NCBI GenBank assembly: GCA_013433145.1
Contig: CM024171.1
Location: 3,713,065 to 3,777,064, forward strand
DNA: 64,000 bases
Source: Ascaris suum
Taxonomy: Eukaryota > Nematoda > Chromadorea > Rhabditida > Ascarididae
Direction of reading: 5' to 3'
This document shows positions 13,548 to 25,747 of this stretch, piece by piece (positions within the stretch are counted from its first letter, which is position 1; every line of letters begins with the position of its first letter). Made by a program: the position numbers and the translations under genes. Below the pieces are notes generated by a model, which worked only from the letters and a program-made list of their open reading frames with translations, did not search any database and was not told the DNA's origin.

Positions 13548-14249
13548 TCACAATTCATCAACAGATGTACTCAAATAGCAGTATAAGGGAAAGTTTGAAG
13601 TCTTGCCTTTTGCAGTCGAAGACATAGACGTACTAGTTGAAGAGCTCGACTCGCTTGTGCTCTCACTTTCCACTTTATTGTATTCGTCTTCTGCTTCTCT
13701 ATTACTAATCCCTTCGCTTCTTTCATCGTCATCGTCCTTTTCACCTACGTTGTCCATCTTTCTGGAGGAGAATTCCTTGTCCCCCTTCGTGGAGGAAGAC
13801 TCCTTGGCCTCTTTTTTGGAAGGTGCTTCATTGATCTCTTCTTTGGAAGATACGTCCTTATCCTCTTTTTTCGACGAAGTTTCCTTGTCTTCTCTTTCCG
13901 AGGAGATGCCTTTGGCGCTTTTTTTGGAGGAAACTTTCTTCGCTTCTTTTTTAGAAGAGGATTCGTTGACCGATTTCTTCGGTTCTTTTTCCCTAGCCTC
14001 TTTCTTCAAAGAAATCTCTTTGCTCCTTTTCTTAGAAGCAGACTCCTCGGCTTCCCTTTCCTCCCCTGTTTTTCTTTTTATTACATAATCCGGATACTTT
14101 GCCGTTGCTGTCGAAGGTGGTTCCGCGGTTTTTGCTCTTTCATGCAGCTTTCCGACCACTGCTTTTTGTGCCTTTTTATCAGTTTCAACCGCTTCATCCT
14201 TTTTGCTAGAATCTACCGGCGATATTATCGGTTCTCTGAAGGTGTTCAT
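13548..14249 (-). CDS. Lys/Glu/Ser-rich protein with eleven 9-residue repeats
   Basis: A 233-codon open frame. Residues 69-167 (14045-13749) consist of eleven back-to-back 9-residue units of pattern E-x-S-S-K-K-E-x-K, for example ESSSKKEAK, KVSSKKSAK, ETSSKKEDK, EAPSKKEAK and EFSSRKMDN. A Ser/Thr-rich tail follows (STSESSSSTSTSMSS). The segment before the repeats is also charged (KYPDYVIKRKTGEERE). The composition predicts a disordered, very polar, multiply phosphorylatable protein, probably nuclear or cytoplasmic. No enzyme domain is present. The Met at 14249 may not be the true start, since a good acceptor (acaccttcag) lies just inside it. The frame after about 13610 may be intron, because donors such as GTGAGA lie near the end. 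The open frame on the opposite strand is its mirror. Confidence 0.6.
   Translation of the reverse strand: MNTFREPIISPVDSSKKDEAVETDKKAQKAVVGKLHERAKTAEPPSTATAKYPDYVIKRKTGEEREAEESASKKRSKEISLKKEAREKEPKKSVNESSSKKEAKKVSSKKSAKGISSEREDKETSSKKEDKDVSSKEEINEAPSKKEAKESSSTKGDKEFSSRKMDNVGEKDDDDERSEGISNREAEDEYNKVESESTSESSSSTSTSMSSTAKGKTSNFPLYCYLSTSVDEL
13749..14045 (-). repeat. 27-bp coding tandem repeat, 11 copies
   Basis: Eleven in-frame 27-bp units encode the 9-residue E-x-SS-KK-E-x-K motif. The DNA copies are diverged while the amino acid pattern is kept, which suggests selection on the protein pattern rather than a recent expansion. Confidence 0.75.
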
Positions 14250-15019
14250 AACTGCTCTTTACAGTAATACTTTTTTTGCGTACATATGGCAGCCGATGAG
14301 TAGAAAACGAGTGCATCTTTCATCTATTAAACGAAAGTCGATGTTTAATACAATCCTTTTTGTAACCATACCAGCCGTCATGTCTAATGAGGAAGGGGTC
14401 ACTATTCGCCTATTTTTATTGCATTTATAACTCGATTTCCGTTATTTTGCTACGTATAAAAGTTGTATTGACCACCAACGTCCCCACTTTTGTTATGAAC
14501 GTGTGAAGATGATCAACAATTAGAATGTATATAATATTTGTCCCCAAAGTTTCGTGAACAAACAACAGAAATGGACAACACAAGAAAAATTACTGTGTGA
14601 AAATGTTCCTGTTTTCCGACGTTGACTGAGTTGCCGTTCGGTTTTCGCTGTCTGCTTTAGTCAGATATGAGTTGACGCGTGGCGTTCCCAATCCACCGTC
14701 GACCTGCCTCTTTGTCTACGGACGCCGGTCCAACCACGCTCACTGCTGGAGTCGACGATCCCGATCAATGAGCTTCCGTCTGCTGCGACCAGCCTATTTA
14801 TCACGCTATTCCAAATATTGACGCCTTTCGCTCGTTAATGATCACTTTTTTGCCTGTACCAATTACCAAGAAAAATATACACCCGCCTTACAATACTAGT
14901 ATAATTCTGCTGTGCAACGATCTGTGTGCACCTTTCCACTGTTTTGTGAACCACACCTCAAACTTGGGTAATTAAACCCTTATTATCATGTTTAAACAAT
15001 AAAACGCAATGAGCAAACA

Positions 15020-15297
15020 TTTATTTACCAGAGACACACACAGTATGACGACAGACTAAACACAAACTCACGTATAATTATCGGAGACGTACGTGATATT
15101 AATAATCCATTGTAACCCGACTGCACAACACACATACTAATAGACGCGCTCATAACACAACACTAAGCAGAAATATACCACAACATGACAGGATACACAC
15201 ACAAGCAAAAATGACGAAGTCGGAAGATGCGTTCGCAACAACGATCCACGTCACTGTTCAACAGTTGCCGAAACTTTGGGGTTCGTTTATATAGCCT
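15020..15297 (-). mobile_element. Possible solo LTR (TATA box to polyadenylation signal)
   Basis: On the minus strand GGCTATATAAAC (15297-15286) is followed about 260 bases later by AATAAA (15025-15020). There is no long open frame between them. A promoter and a polyadenylation signal this close together are typical of the U3-R part of an LTR. Termini and target-site duplication were not identified, so this is a suggestion only. Confidence 0.25.
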
Positions 15298-16263
15298 TGT
15301 TGTTGACACCTTCTAACATTATGGTCTGCCCCTTCTTTGTGCAGTTGCCTGATCGCAAAAGTTGTTTTTGCGCAAATTTGACGCGGATAACTTTCATCAT
15401 TTGTTCATGGCCGCTTTGTGTCTTTACGCGGTTTGAAGACAAGAACTGACAGGCCCTCTTTGCGCCACTTTATGCCGCTCTCACATGCATTCCCTTTTTT
15501 GTGCACAACATATGTGAGTGGTCAGTCAACAACCTCAACTTTTGTTCACTGGTCTCATCACCACTTACCCATATTTGCAAAACTAATTCTGCAGCTTTAA
15601 TCAACTCTCACTTTGCTTACTCATTCGCGCTGAGCCGCGATGTGTCTAAATTTGGCAACACCCTCTCTTCCCCGTCACTGTCTTGTCTAAATTTCGTTTC
15701 TAAATACTCTTTCAACCGAGCATTTATGAGTTTGCCGGCTCTTCACTTTACTAAGAAAGCGTAGTTGGGGAATTTTTGCAAAACTATTTCCAAAAACTAC
15801 TCTTTTCTTACTTTTGCGAATGTTCTTTAAAAGGGTCCAATCTTCTCGACCTTAGGGTCTGTTCGATGTGGGTCGTTCAATGTATACTGTCAAGAGTTAG
15901 TGAAGTTAACCTCTCTTTCGCCTTCTCCTTCGAAGCGGTTTCGGCCATGGCGACTGGTGTATTGAGGCTTGAGCATGCACCTATTGATTCGAGACTCATT
16001 GATGGTGGTCCCATTACGCCAGCGTTTCCCTCATGAATGAGGCGTGCACATTCGATATTTGATATAATATTTCCCTTTTTCTCTTCACCTGAATCTCATT
16101 TATTTTCCGGCCCAATGAACTTTATTCTGAATCGCAAGCATTAAGAATTGTTTAGAGAAGTGGCGTGTGCATTATGTATAAATTCTTTTATTTAACCTAT
16201 TTAGTGCAAATTTTGTGCAGAATAGATGGCGAGCATAAAACTAAGCCAATGAAGTAATAGCAT

Positions 16264-16269
16264 TTTATT
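16264..16269 (-). terminator. Polyadenylation signal AATAAA, decarboxylase gene
   Basis: A minus-strand AATAAA about 300 bases downstream of the decarboxylase stop codon (16566), and the best 3'-end signal in that stretch. Confidence 0.4.
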
Positions 16270-16565
16270 CTGAACTGACTGATAAAGGGAACTTAAAATA
16301 AGGGGAGGGACAAACACACACGTTTCCTTTCGATACAGCCGGCTGTCTCATCTTAACCATTCCCCAACTTCAGTCATAGTAGTCACTCGGAGCAGACTTC
16401 TGAGTCATGGAACGGCTTCTCGCTGAAGGTTATGCTATGTGCCCTCAACTTGTTCCGTTGTGGATAGCTGACCAAATTACCGCTTCGGTTATCTCATCTG
16501 GAAGCCAATCGAATGTCACCTTTCGTCCTCTCACTCCACCTCTCCCTCCACCCCCTTCTTTCACT

Positions 16566-19500
16566 TCAGCTCCCTTGGCAGTATGACTTACTTTGCCATT
16601 CATCAAGTAACTGCCTGAGCATATTCCACGACTCGTCGACCTCAGCCTGGGTAAAATGTTCGCGATTAAATGCCAGACGGATCATCGTAGAACGATTCGA
16701 TGAGACCAATGAAACTGCCATCTTGCCCGATCTTATGATGTGTGAACAGAAACGATACGTCAATTCATTCGCCTGCTCACCCTGAAAGTTGCAGAAATCT
16801 TCGATCAATTATGGTGTTCCTGCTGAGCTTGTGATCGAGTGGCTAGGATGCTTGTTGCAATATTCAATATTCTATTCCCCCAAAGAGTGGAGGCAGTGAG
16901 GTGTTTAGCGATTCACCAATGCGAATCATTCACTACAAGCACCTGCTTCACTGGTGACATGTGTTTTTATTGGTAGAAATTTGGTTATGAAATGGCGCTT
17001 CGAATTTAGCATTTTAATTTTTGTATCTCACCGTTTTTTTTTCAACGCTTTAAGCTTAATTTTTTATTGCTGCAGGCTTTTCGTATCTTCATATGGGGTT
17101 AATGGACCTTTCTCTTGAGTGGAAAACAGAACTGTTTATCCTCAATGAAGAGGAAATGAAAATCGCGAATATACAACTATACTATTAAGAAAACATAATC
17201 TCGTACACGACTTCTTTATGACACTCATCATTACGCGAGCGAAAATTTCGTTTTTGAATTGTTCTAAGCTCCACTCGGACGGCTCTGAAGCATCAAGCAT
17301 GGAGTTTCAGACAAACTTTGGTGCGACCAGCCGAAATTTTGGATTATTGAAGATTTTTAAGTTTAATAATGGAAAAAAAATTTTAAAACGATTACATTTT
17401 GTACTCAAAAAACTAAACAATTAAATATTATTTAGGCTATTCTGTGAATGGTTTGTGTAGATAGGCCGAATTAAATTTGGCATATAAATTCATTCCTTAA
17501 AGTGGATAATATATTTCATAGTGTAGCAGCAATTCTTCTACATTAGTATGGAAACCTCCTGTGAAAAATATACAAAATGTATATAGATAAATGCAAAAAT
17601 ATTGATCGTCGCAGTAATTTATTAATTTAAAATGCATAAAAATAATTAATGCTAGAGAATGACAAACTTGGCAGCTGAAAACGATGAAGCCATAATCAGG
17701 AGCACAGGTTTTATCGATAAGCCGTCCATCAACGCTCATGTGCTGTCGGAAACGTGAGGTCATTGCACTCACCTGAAAACGATGCACTACGCTTCCTCAT
17801 TAATGAGCTTTCTTCTTTCAGCTCTTTCTCGATCACATTATCACCTTAACTAGATGCATTTTCGAGTACTCGAAATCACGCATCAGTCAACATTTTAGGA
17901 GAACCGCTATGGAGCTTTTTTCGATTTTACCGACTCCAGGTGTAAAAGTGCTACGTGCAAGTTTTTTAAAATCAGAGGACTACCTTTTAGAAGCTAATAT
18001 CAGGACTGAACTTTTCAGTATGATACACTTGATGAAGGGTAAATCTGAACTACTTTCCATGAAGTAACTTAAAAGCGATTAAAATGATGACTCTCTGAGT
18101 TCCGTTCTAACATCATTACGTAATGATGAAATGGGAAGCCATTCTGGCAGACGATTAAAAGATCTCACCGATCGTACGTATTCTCTAAGTCCTTCAAGAC
18201 CACTCAGTTTAAACCAAATATACGTCTTTAGAGCCTTATAGCGGTTTGACGCTGCTGTTGCAAGTTCGTGACATGAACCATCAGCTATAAACGTCCCGTT
18301 TTAAAGATATCCCAACAAGAAATAAATCTGTGCGATGTGCTTTTCCACATTTCATTTTTCAGTTATATGCATATGTCCGTCCATATGTGTGCATGTCTGT
18401 GCGAACACGTTTGTCTGCCTGTCCGATTACAGAACACTGAAGCTACAGTCGTGAAATCCGGCAGTGTAATCTAAAAGAGAAGCGATCCTCTTGCAAGAGC
18501 CTTCAGTTTAATTCGTTATGCGTATCAAAAAATCTGCATGCATTTCGCGATCTGTTAGCTTAGAAAAACGATTCATTCGCAGATTTGCATAAAGGGTCGC
18601 TCCAATGAATTATTGCGCTTCTTTAACTATTTGTTGACAATAATGAGTGGGCAGATGAACAGGACCGAGAGGCGTATATCTTTAGCACGGTTTCCATATG
18701 TTTTTTCTCTACAAAACCGCAAAATACTGATTAGCAGCAAACGTATGGTAGTTTTGAAAGTCTAGAAATTCAGCAATTCCCTATATCGGTTTTCCCTGTC
18801 GTCATGCCCCATCTAGTAATTTTTGCGCATAAGGTAATGAAGCGAGGTGTTTCACTTATTTAATCTGGATTGCTTAGTGGCTTTGCAGTACTCCTATTTC
18901 ATATCAATGATTAATCCCAACATATACAAGGAGTTGCAAGATATGCGAGTTGTGAAATGGAGACATTACCATGAAGAGCTCTGAGCATATTCGTCACTAT
19001 TGGTGTGGTCCGTTTAACGACTTTGTAATCGACTGTCCTGAAAATAAAAAACAATACGATGTACATATTTTAAAAATCAACGTGAGACCAGGAATGAAAA
19101 AATGGTGATAACAAATGCTTTATGTTAAATGAAACTTAATGCTTCCTATCAACCAAAACTTTCGTCGGACTCCCATAAGGTGCCATCTAAATAACTATGT
19201 GCGTCCGAATTGATTAGGAAACACATAATCACTTAAATTATTCAATTCTCAGAAGGGACCATTTTTGCAATAAACAAATGAATTGGACGCCCGTATTTCA
19301 AACTTGAATTTTATTGTTCGCCTGTTGTAGTAAGGTTACTGCCGTCCCATTAACGAAAGGACTAGTAAAGACTAATTATTACTTAAAACTCTCCAGCTTG
19401 TTCTGTTGTCACTGCAGAATGGCTGTGGGGAAAAATGCAATTTCAGAAATAACGCCTATTAAAATTTCATTGAGTTGGCATTTCTAAAAGACCATTTTTG

Positions 19501-22500
19501 TTACACTCCAAAGTTTTTGGATTAGATTATCTAAAGAATGCAGGCTTGAATAAATCTGGGTTTTCGTGTTTTAGCCTGGCTGCCTCGATTCAGTAACCAC
19601 TCGTTTGTAAAGCCTCGAATGGTGATAAAGCAAACGACACATGTATTTTAACAATCCGATCACAGTTATCCATAGGACCATTGCATACCACCCAAAACAC
19701 GAAACAATCATGGGTAAATAGGACATTCGGATAAATAAGAAACTATGAATATCTATGACGAACCAGAAGAAGGCTTCGGTACAGCACTGTGTCAAGCATT
19801 TATGCAGATTCACACAGATTGAGTGTGCATCCTCAATACCCATTAGACGACCTCTGTATTGCTCACAGACAAAATAATTGCCCGCATAGGAAGCATCTAC
19901 GTGCACCCATATTCCATATCTGAAAGCCAACAACATGTTTCACTATGTAAGTGATGTCCAACATTGATTGCTCGTTATTAGCGGACCGCGAACGCTTTTT
20001 TGCAGTAATCAACATACCACTCTACAGCAGTAAACGAGCAGCTCAACACTACAGCATGCTATTTTACGCTGAAGAAATAATACAAGGTAGTATAATATAT
20101 AGGTAACAGAACAAATTTCATTTAGCGAATAATATATAATGAAACCAACTGTTTAGCGACTTTGACCACCTCGGAGAGTTTATCGAATGTGCATGCCTGT
20201 GCCGAACCAAGGGTCACGTTGATAAACGCCGGTGCTTTTCCATTGCTCACATCGCCCTATGCATCATGATCGTTAAGCGATGTTTATGTGTGGGGAAAAA
20301 ATATGTATTATTAAAGCTAACGGAGGCATTCTTTTTTGTCATTTTACCCGATAAACTTAGCTGTTTCAACAAAAAAGTTATGACCGTATTTGAATTGAAA
20401 TCCTTTGTGAAACCTAATGGTTTTTTCTTTTCATCCCCCCTTTCTCTCTCTATTTCCCGATTCTTCGTCATATTTCGTTATTGCCACTTTCTATGGGCAA
20501 AAGCCCTTACTCTAAAAAATAACTTTAAACAAATTCAAAAAGTTTGAAACTGCTTGCAGTGTAGTAAACATTATGAAGCTTATATGGGTTGTCTAAAATC
20601 GAGCGCGCGGGTCAAATAAAGCACCCACAAAATCTTTTCTATCTATCAAAGTGCGAAGAAAACCATAGTAGAAAATAGCTGCAAATTTTAACAATATCGC
20701 TACGCCCTTCAAAAGTAGAGCCAGACAAAATTCGTTCCTAAAATCCGTATTGCTAGGAAATTTTGCGACCGCATCTTCTTTGGATCAAGGTCAAAAATGC
20801 TCCAAAGACAGCTGGTATATACACCAGCTGTTTCCACATTAGAACTTAAATAAACAATGGGTTGTGAAACAGAACATCGGCAATAAAATAACGCACTGAA
20901 ATCTCGCGTTTTAATTCTTCAACATCGATCGTACCGTCCGTGTCGGGGGTGATTAATTTGCAGTCGACTTTCGCTAGACGGCATCCAATATCAAACGAGA
21001 AATGAGCCTGAATTGATTTCACTGCCAAATGCATCATCAGATAATGTTTCTAAGACAGGTTAATTTAAATATCCAGAAATTGAAACCGAAAATATGGAAA
21101 ATCAGCGAGATATATCCCTACATTAATATAACGATCGAAACATCGCAGCATGAAGTATAAAACTAATTGTCTCCATTTCATATTTAATACAACTTGAATA
21201 TCAGAAGAACAGAAAAGCTGCTATGAGAGAAAAGCTGAAATTACCTCTTGACATCCATACGAGATCATTTTTTTGATTCCACTTGCTTGTACACCAGCTT
21301 TTTTGGCTTCCGCATTCGCAGATTGCATTTCGTGAAGTTTGCGTTGATAAGCTGCAACCATTGCCGTGAACATTCCATATGTTGTGGTGTTCTAAAAGTA
21401 TTACTTAGCTAGTTGATGACTTCTGAATTATAATTGATAAGCATCAACGAAATTCGTCGAAAATGCTTATGAAGAACCGTTCGATTGAAATTTCCAGCTG
21501 TTACAATCTTCCAGTTCGAAAAAGTGCATAAGAGAGCAAGTGAAAGATATTTCTTGAGCAGTGAAAAATTTGAAAACTTTTGTTTCTTGCTCGCAGCTCG
21601 TCGAACCGGTTATTTGCGATCTCAGTGATATTATCGCAAACTTTCGGATGCCACAGCAGAATCCTCGCAGAATCATCTTACGTAGATTAATCGAAAACCT
21701 TTCTTTTTTATGCTTCATGCGTATTTATTTTATCACTTTCGATATGGTGGTATTCTTTACAAAACAGTGCTATGAACATCTTTCACATATGCGCTCAGAG
21801 TTCAATTATGCAATAAATACGCCTCATAAAACAACAGAACTTTGCCCATTGTTTCAATATTCACATTTTATCGTTATATACGTATGAGTAACTTTTCTCT
21901 ATGAAACGTCTCCCCTTCCCCTAATTTCTTTTCTCCTTTTAACGATATAATGAAGTGAAAAGCAATGAAATAACGCTGGAAAATTCCCAATGTCCGATAC
22001 AAACAATTTTCTTATACAAGTCCTCCGCAGAAATTTTTTATTTTTCTAAATTCGACCGTCGAGCAGAATTTGGGTAATAAATTTTTTGATATTGATGGCT
22101 CAAATGACCAAATGGAAAAGAATCAGCGCGAAGGACAGTAATATGATTTGTTAATATATTTTTCAAAGTACAACACCGTATCTCCTTTGATCAACGATTA
22201 AAATTATTTTTTAATTTTTTATTTTCGACTGATCAATAAAAATCAACGATTAAAAAGTTTTTCGACTGAAATGCTCATAATATGAGTAAAAAAATGAATT
22301 TCCCATAATGCACTTCAATGTAAAAGCGTGGCAGGGAATTATTTAAGAATACGTTCGATGATGTGGTCAGGCAGTGGGCTAAATTATTCAAAGCGCCCTC
22401 GAGAAAAGAAAAAAAACTGATTCGAGAAAAAACCATGTCAAAATTCACACTGGAACAGTCGAGGATGCAATTAACAAGTAAAATTCATGCAAATTTCTCG

Positions 22501-25211
22501 AAATTGACAGTCTGTTTTGTAAAAATTTCCTATTTGGAAAATGAATTTTGAAAAATTTCACCAGAATCATGCCGCCACCGTCGCTATCCGTTTCGAAAAG
22601 AAATTGCTTTGGTAGTCCCATCGCTTTGCCCACCCAATTCGTTGAAAGCATTTCAAGCTCATTCATCGCATGACATCCATCCTATAGCGATCAATTTTTT
22701 AATTATATCACCATCAAATCATGCGAGTGAAAAACGGTAAATGACTGTAAAAAGGTGCACCATTGCGGCCATTGCAATGGTCATGAGTGCCTCAACGAAA
22801 TGTGCGAAGAGTTTCGCAACAACATCTAGATATTTTCCTCATACCCATGCACTCAGTGGACTCTATTCACGACTAGAGGAGTGCGTCAACTCACTCGCTT
22901 ACAAATGCTTTACAGGCTCCACTACGCAGAATCTTTTATTCGTTTTAAAGAAACCTACAGCACGGAAAAAGCGAAAATGCCAGGATCTTGCGTCAGAAGT
23001 ACTTTTTTAGTGAATAAACGGGAGATGTCGAAAGAAACGTTCCCAGAGAATATTCCAAATGTTTCCAGATTTCGCCGCTAACAAAGATCTTCTCTAAAAC
23101 GCATGAAGGGGGTCTTTTCAGGTTGTTGACTATCGACTATAGACGTAAACACAAACCGTGATGTTGCCTTGCGATGCAAGAGTATCGCAAAGGGTGCTCA
23201 CAATGATATCCGTCTTCGACTGCACGCCCGGATAGAAACCATGAGCACGGATTGGTGGACGCTCTTCGAACTAAAATCATTCCCACCATTGCAGCAATAA
23301 ATATACCGAAAAACCTTTCGAAATTGCCCAAGAGAAAAAAATTGATAGCAGGTTGGAAAAAATATGTAGCAAAAATTTATTATTTATTATTGAGCAACAG
23401 TGTACGAATAGATATCCACCTGTTAACTTTTCAACCTACGTAGGTGGTAAATATCTCAGTAGCGAGTCAGAAACATGTAAATTTTGTTCATCCTTGCCTA
23501 AGCTTCGCAAGAGTTGGCGTGTATGAAGCATCTCAGAGCTGGTCAGTAGCACGGTAGATCGGAATTGGAAAAAAGAAACGATCAAACCAGCAATAAAAGC
23601 TGTCTTTTACCATTGGTAAAATTTCGGATTGTAGTTCTGCAAGGAGGACCTCTAGTTCAATCGGCTTCTCGTTTGGTGGGACTGTTTTGTCGAGGGGTTT
23701 ACCTGAAACACCTGTTAATAGAGTCACTAAACAGATCACTTACAGAAATTATGTTGGCTGCAACGGTATTAGAGATACATTCAAGGTGAATGATGACAGT
23801 GTTGTATGACAGTTAAACGAGCTCCTTTTCGTTTCTGTGAAGTATTCACTTGCTTATTCATACAATAGAGGATGTGAGATCAGGTACAACATAGATATAG
23901 CGAATGGCTATAATGCTATAATGCTAGGTTTTACAACGAAGCAAATCCCCTTCCACTCATCATTCCTTCCTTTCTTCTGAGCGTAAGGATATTTTCAAAC
24001 TTTTGTATTTCTCAAAACATGCAAAGTTATACCGCACCTAGAATAGATCCAACGAGAATAGTAGAAAACGGCCGATATTAGACGGGAGCAACGAAGATAT
24101 TAGGTGAGGGACAGAAAAATGGTATGAAAGAGGGAAGAAATAGGTAAAAAGGATTCCTCAAAAAATGAAAGAACAAAATTACGTCTTTTGCATAATTTGC
24201 CGAAAGTAGGTCGTTTACCTTTAGCATCGTCATGCTTCTTGGTGCCTCGTTCATCGATCTTAACGCAAAATGACGCCACATCATTCATTTTCTTCACAAA
24301 TTCATCGGCCGCCGGCGTCTTCGAAGTCTGTGATTAACTACTGTCATCACGCAAAAAAGGATTTATCCTATCATTCATTCCTCAACATCCTCCAAGAGCC
24401 TTATTGCTTTGATTCGTCTATGAAATTGTTAATTCGACAAACAGCCTAAATATGATATATATTTTGGAAATTAGTTGTAAAATTTCAGGATAAATAATAA
24501 AGTGGAATAAGTGAACCAAAGACTCGTTAAACAAAGGAGATTATATTGAAGAGATTGGGGGATATCAAGGAGGAAATAGAAATTCCCGGATTCAGAAAGA
24601 GTTTAATCGGAGGTTAGAACTTGTTTTTAATAATACTATGAAAAATTTTAGGACTTTCGGTTAGCGGAACTACAGATATGCTGTAAAAAGAATCGATATT
24701 GCTTCAAACTAGAGACTGAGGAGCACCCTTCGAGATTTTCCGTCATATGGAATGTTGTCTGTTTGTAGTTTTAATGAATCGCAAGTTGTGAGCATCGGAA
24801 AACACACTCACAAATATACAAAGATCGTGATAGCATTTAATTGGCCGCTCGAAAACTGATGACCTTTGCAGCCACATCCAAAAAAGAATTCTGAACTGAC
24901 TACTGCCTCTCTCTCAATTCCCTTTCCGTCACAAACTCTGAGGTTTTATCCATCGCTACACTACTATTAACACTCAGTCTAGAAAATTCTCTCAGAGCTC
25001 GGTGAAATATTCCTCTTAGCAGTTATATGTGAAATGAAGTGATTAGGTGAGTTTGCACTTTAACAAATGCAATGAGTGCTCAAATTTATGTGTCACTTTC
25101 TCAAAATTGCGGAGTTATGAATAATGAAATTAATATTGCTCTTACTTTTTTCTTTTCGGATTTCTTTTTGCCTTTTTTCTTCTCACCAGAATCTTTCTCT
25201 GCGTGTTTCAT
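16566..25211 (-). CDS. Group II PLP-dependent decarboxylase (aromatic amino acid/histidine decarboxylase-like), divergent
   Basis: Exons: 25221-25146 (ATG at 25211), 24327-24219, 23702-23611, 23270-23157, 22681-22562, 21391-21245, 21007-20897, 20256-20150, 19919-19598, 17772-17668, 16781-16566. All phases agree, giving 502 residues (family about 480). The family decarboxylates amino acids to amines using PLP in the cytosol. Visible landmarks: NELEMLSTNWVGKAMGLP; GGGMI; AHFSF with the PLP-stacking His (about 218); INVTLGSAQACTFDKL; HVDASYAG with the PLP Asp (about 297); LHKCL with the PLP Lys (about 329); and a C-terminal segment SSNRSTMIRLAFN. Unusual points: HKCL instead of HKWL, GSAQAC where a GTT-type motif is usual, and a shortened stretch between HKCL and LWITVIG. 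The N-terminus is very Lys-rich (GEKKKGKKKSEKKK). Substrate cannot be predicted. In nematodes the closest grouping is probably the hdl-type decarboxylases. Exon 19598's donor is the least certain. Confidence 0.88.
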
Positions 25212-25306
25212 TACAGATGTTCTTGATTTCAGCACCCCTATATATCTTAAAAAAGAGTCTTTCTATTGGTTCTACCAAATAAAAATAACTTTTATCATTA
25301 TTTTAA

Positions 25307-25312
25307 TTTATT
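25307..25312 (-). terminator. Polyadenylation signal AATAAA between membrane-protein gene and decarboxylase
   Basis: A minus-strand AATAAA about 435 bases after the membrane-protein stop and about 86 bases before the first decarboxylase exon (acceptor at 25222). This spacing resembles nematode operons, where the downstream gene is trans-spliced about 100 bases past the upstream polyadenylation signal. Confidence 0.4.
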
Positions 25313-25747
25313 ATAGCCGCAATTATCAAAAAAACTAATTTTTTCTTTAAACACTGAAATATTACTTCATGCTTTTGCTGGCATATAGGGGTTTGGTTAG
25401 GGATTTCATTCTCAATAGAGCAATCCACTTTTATAATGAAATGCAAATCTAACGATTCGGTTTTGTACCTTTAAACATCATTACTAAGCTAGCTATTTCT
25501 ATTTCATTCATAATTCATAAAGACGAGTAATTTCCTTCTCAAAATATTATTCAATGTGCCGAATCCTTAGTGGCAAAGTAATAAGGCAAGAATGAAAGAG
25601 GTGAATAAATGGCATTTAGTGTGCACTGCTAGTTGATTCGTCTACAGTAGCTCTGTTAGATCAATATAAGATCCCTCACAGCCTCCTCCTCCTCTCCACT
25701 AAACTTCACTTTTTTTTAAATTTTTCATACAGTTGAAGATTTAATCT

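Larger units (their letters stand above)
14250..16565. other. Intergenic interval with an LTR-like segment
   Basis: No exon is supported. The interval contains a GC-richer patch at 14630-14790 and a segment at 15020-15297 with LTR-like signals (listed separately). Small open frames at 15418-16036 on the plus strand look non-coding. Confidence 0.4.

Noticed and set aside
13603..14088. 161-codon plus-strand Ser/Leu-rich open frame
   Set aside because: Exact mirror of the Lys/Glu/Ser repeat exon; the KK/E/S codons read as FF/S/L on the other strand.
22185..22265. Imperfect AT-rich duplication (atcaacgattaaaa repeated)
   Set aside because: Short local slippage product in a decarboxylase intron; nothing suggests function.
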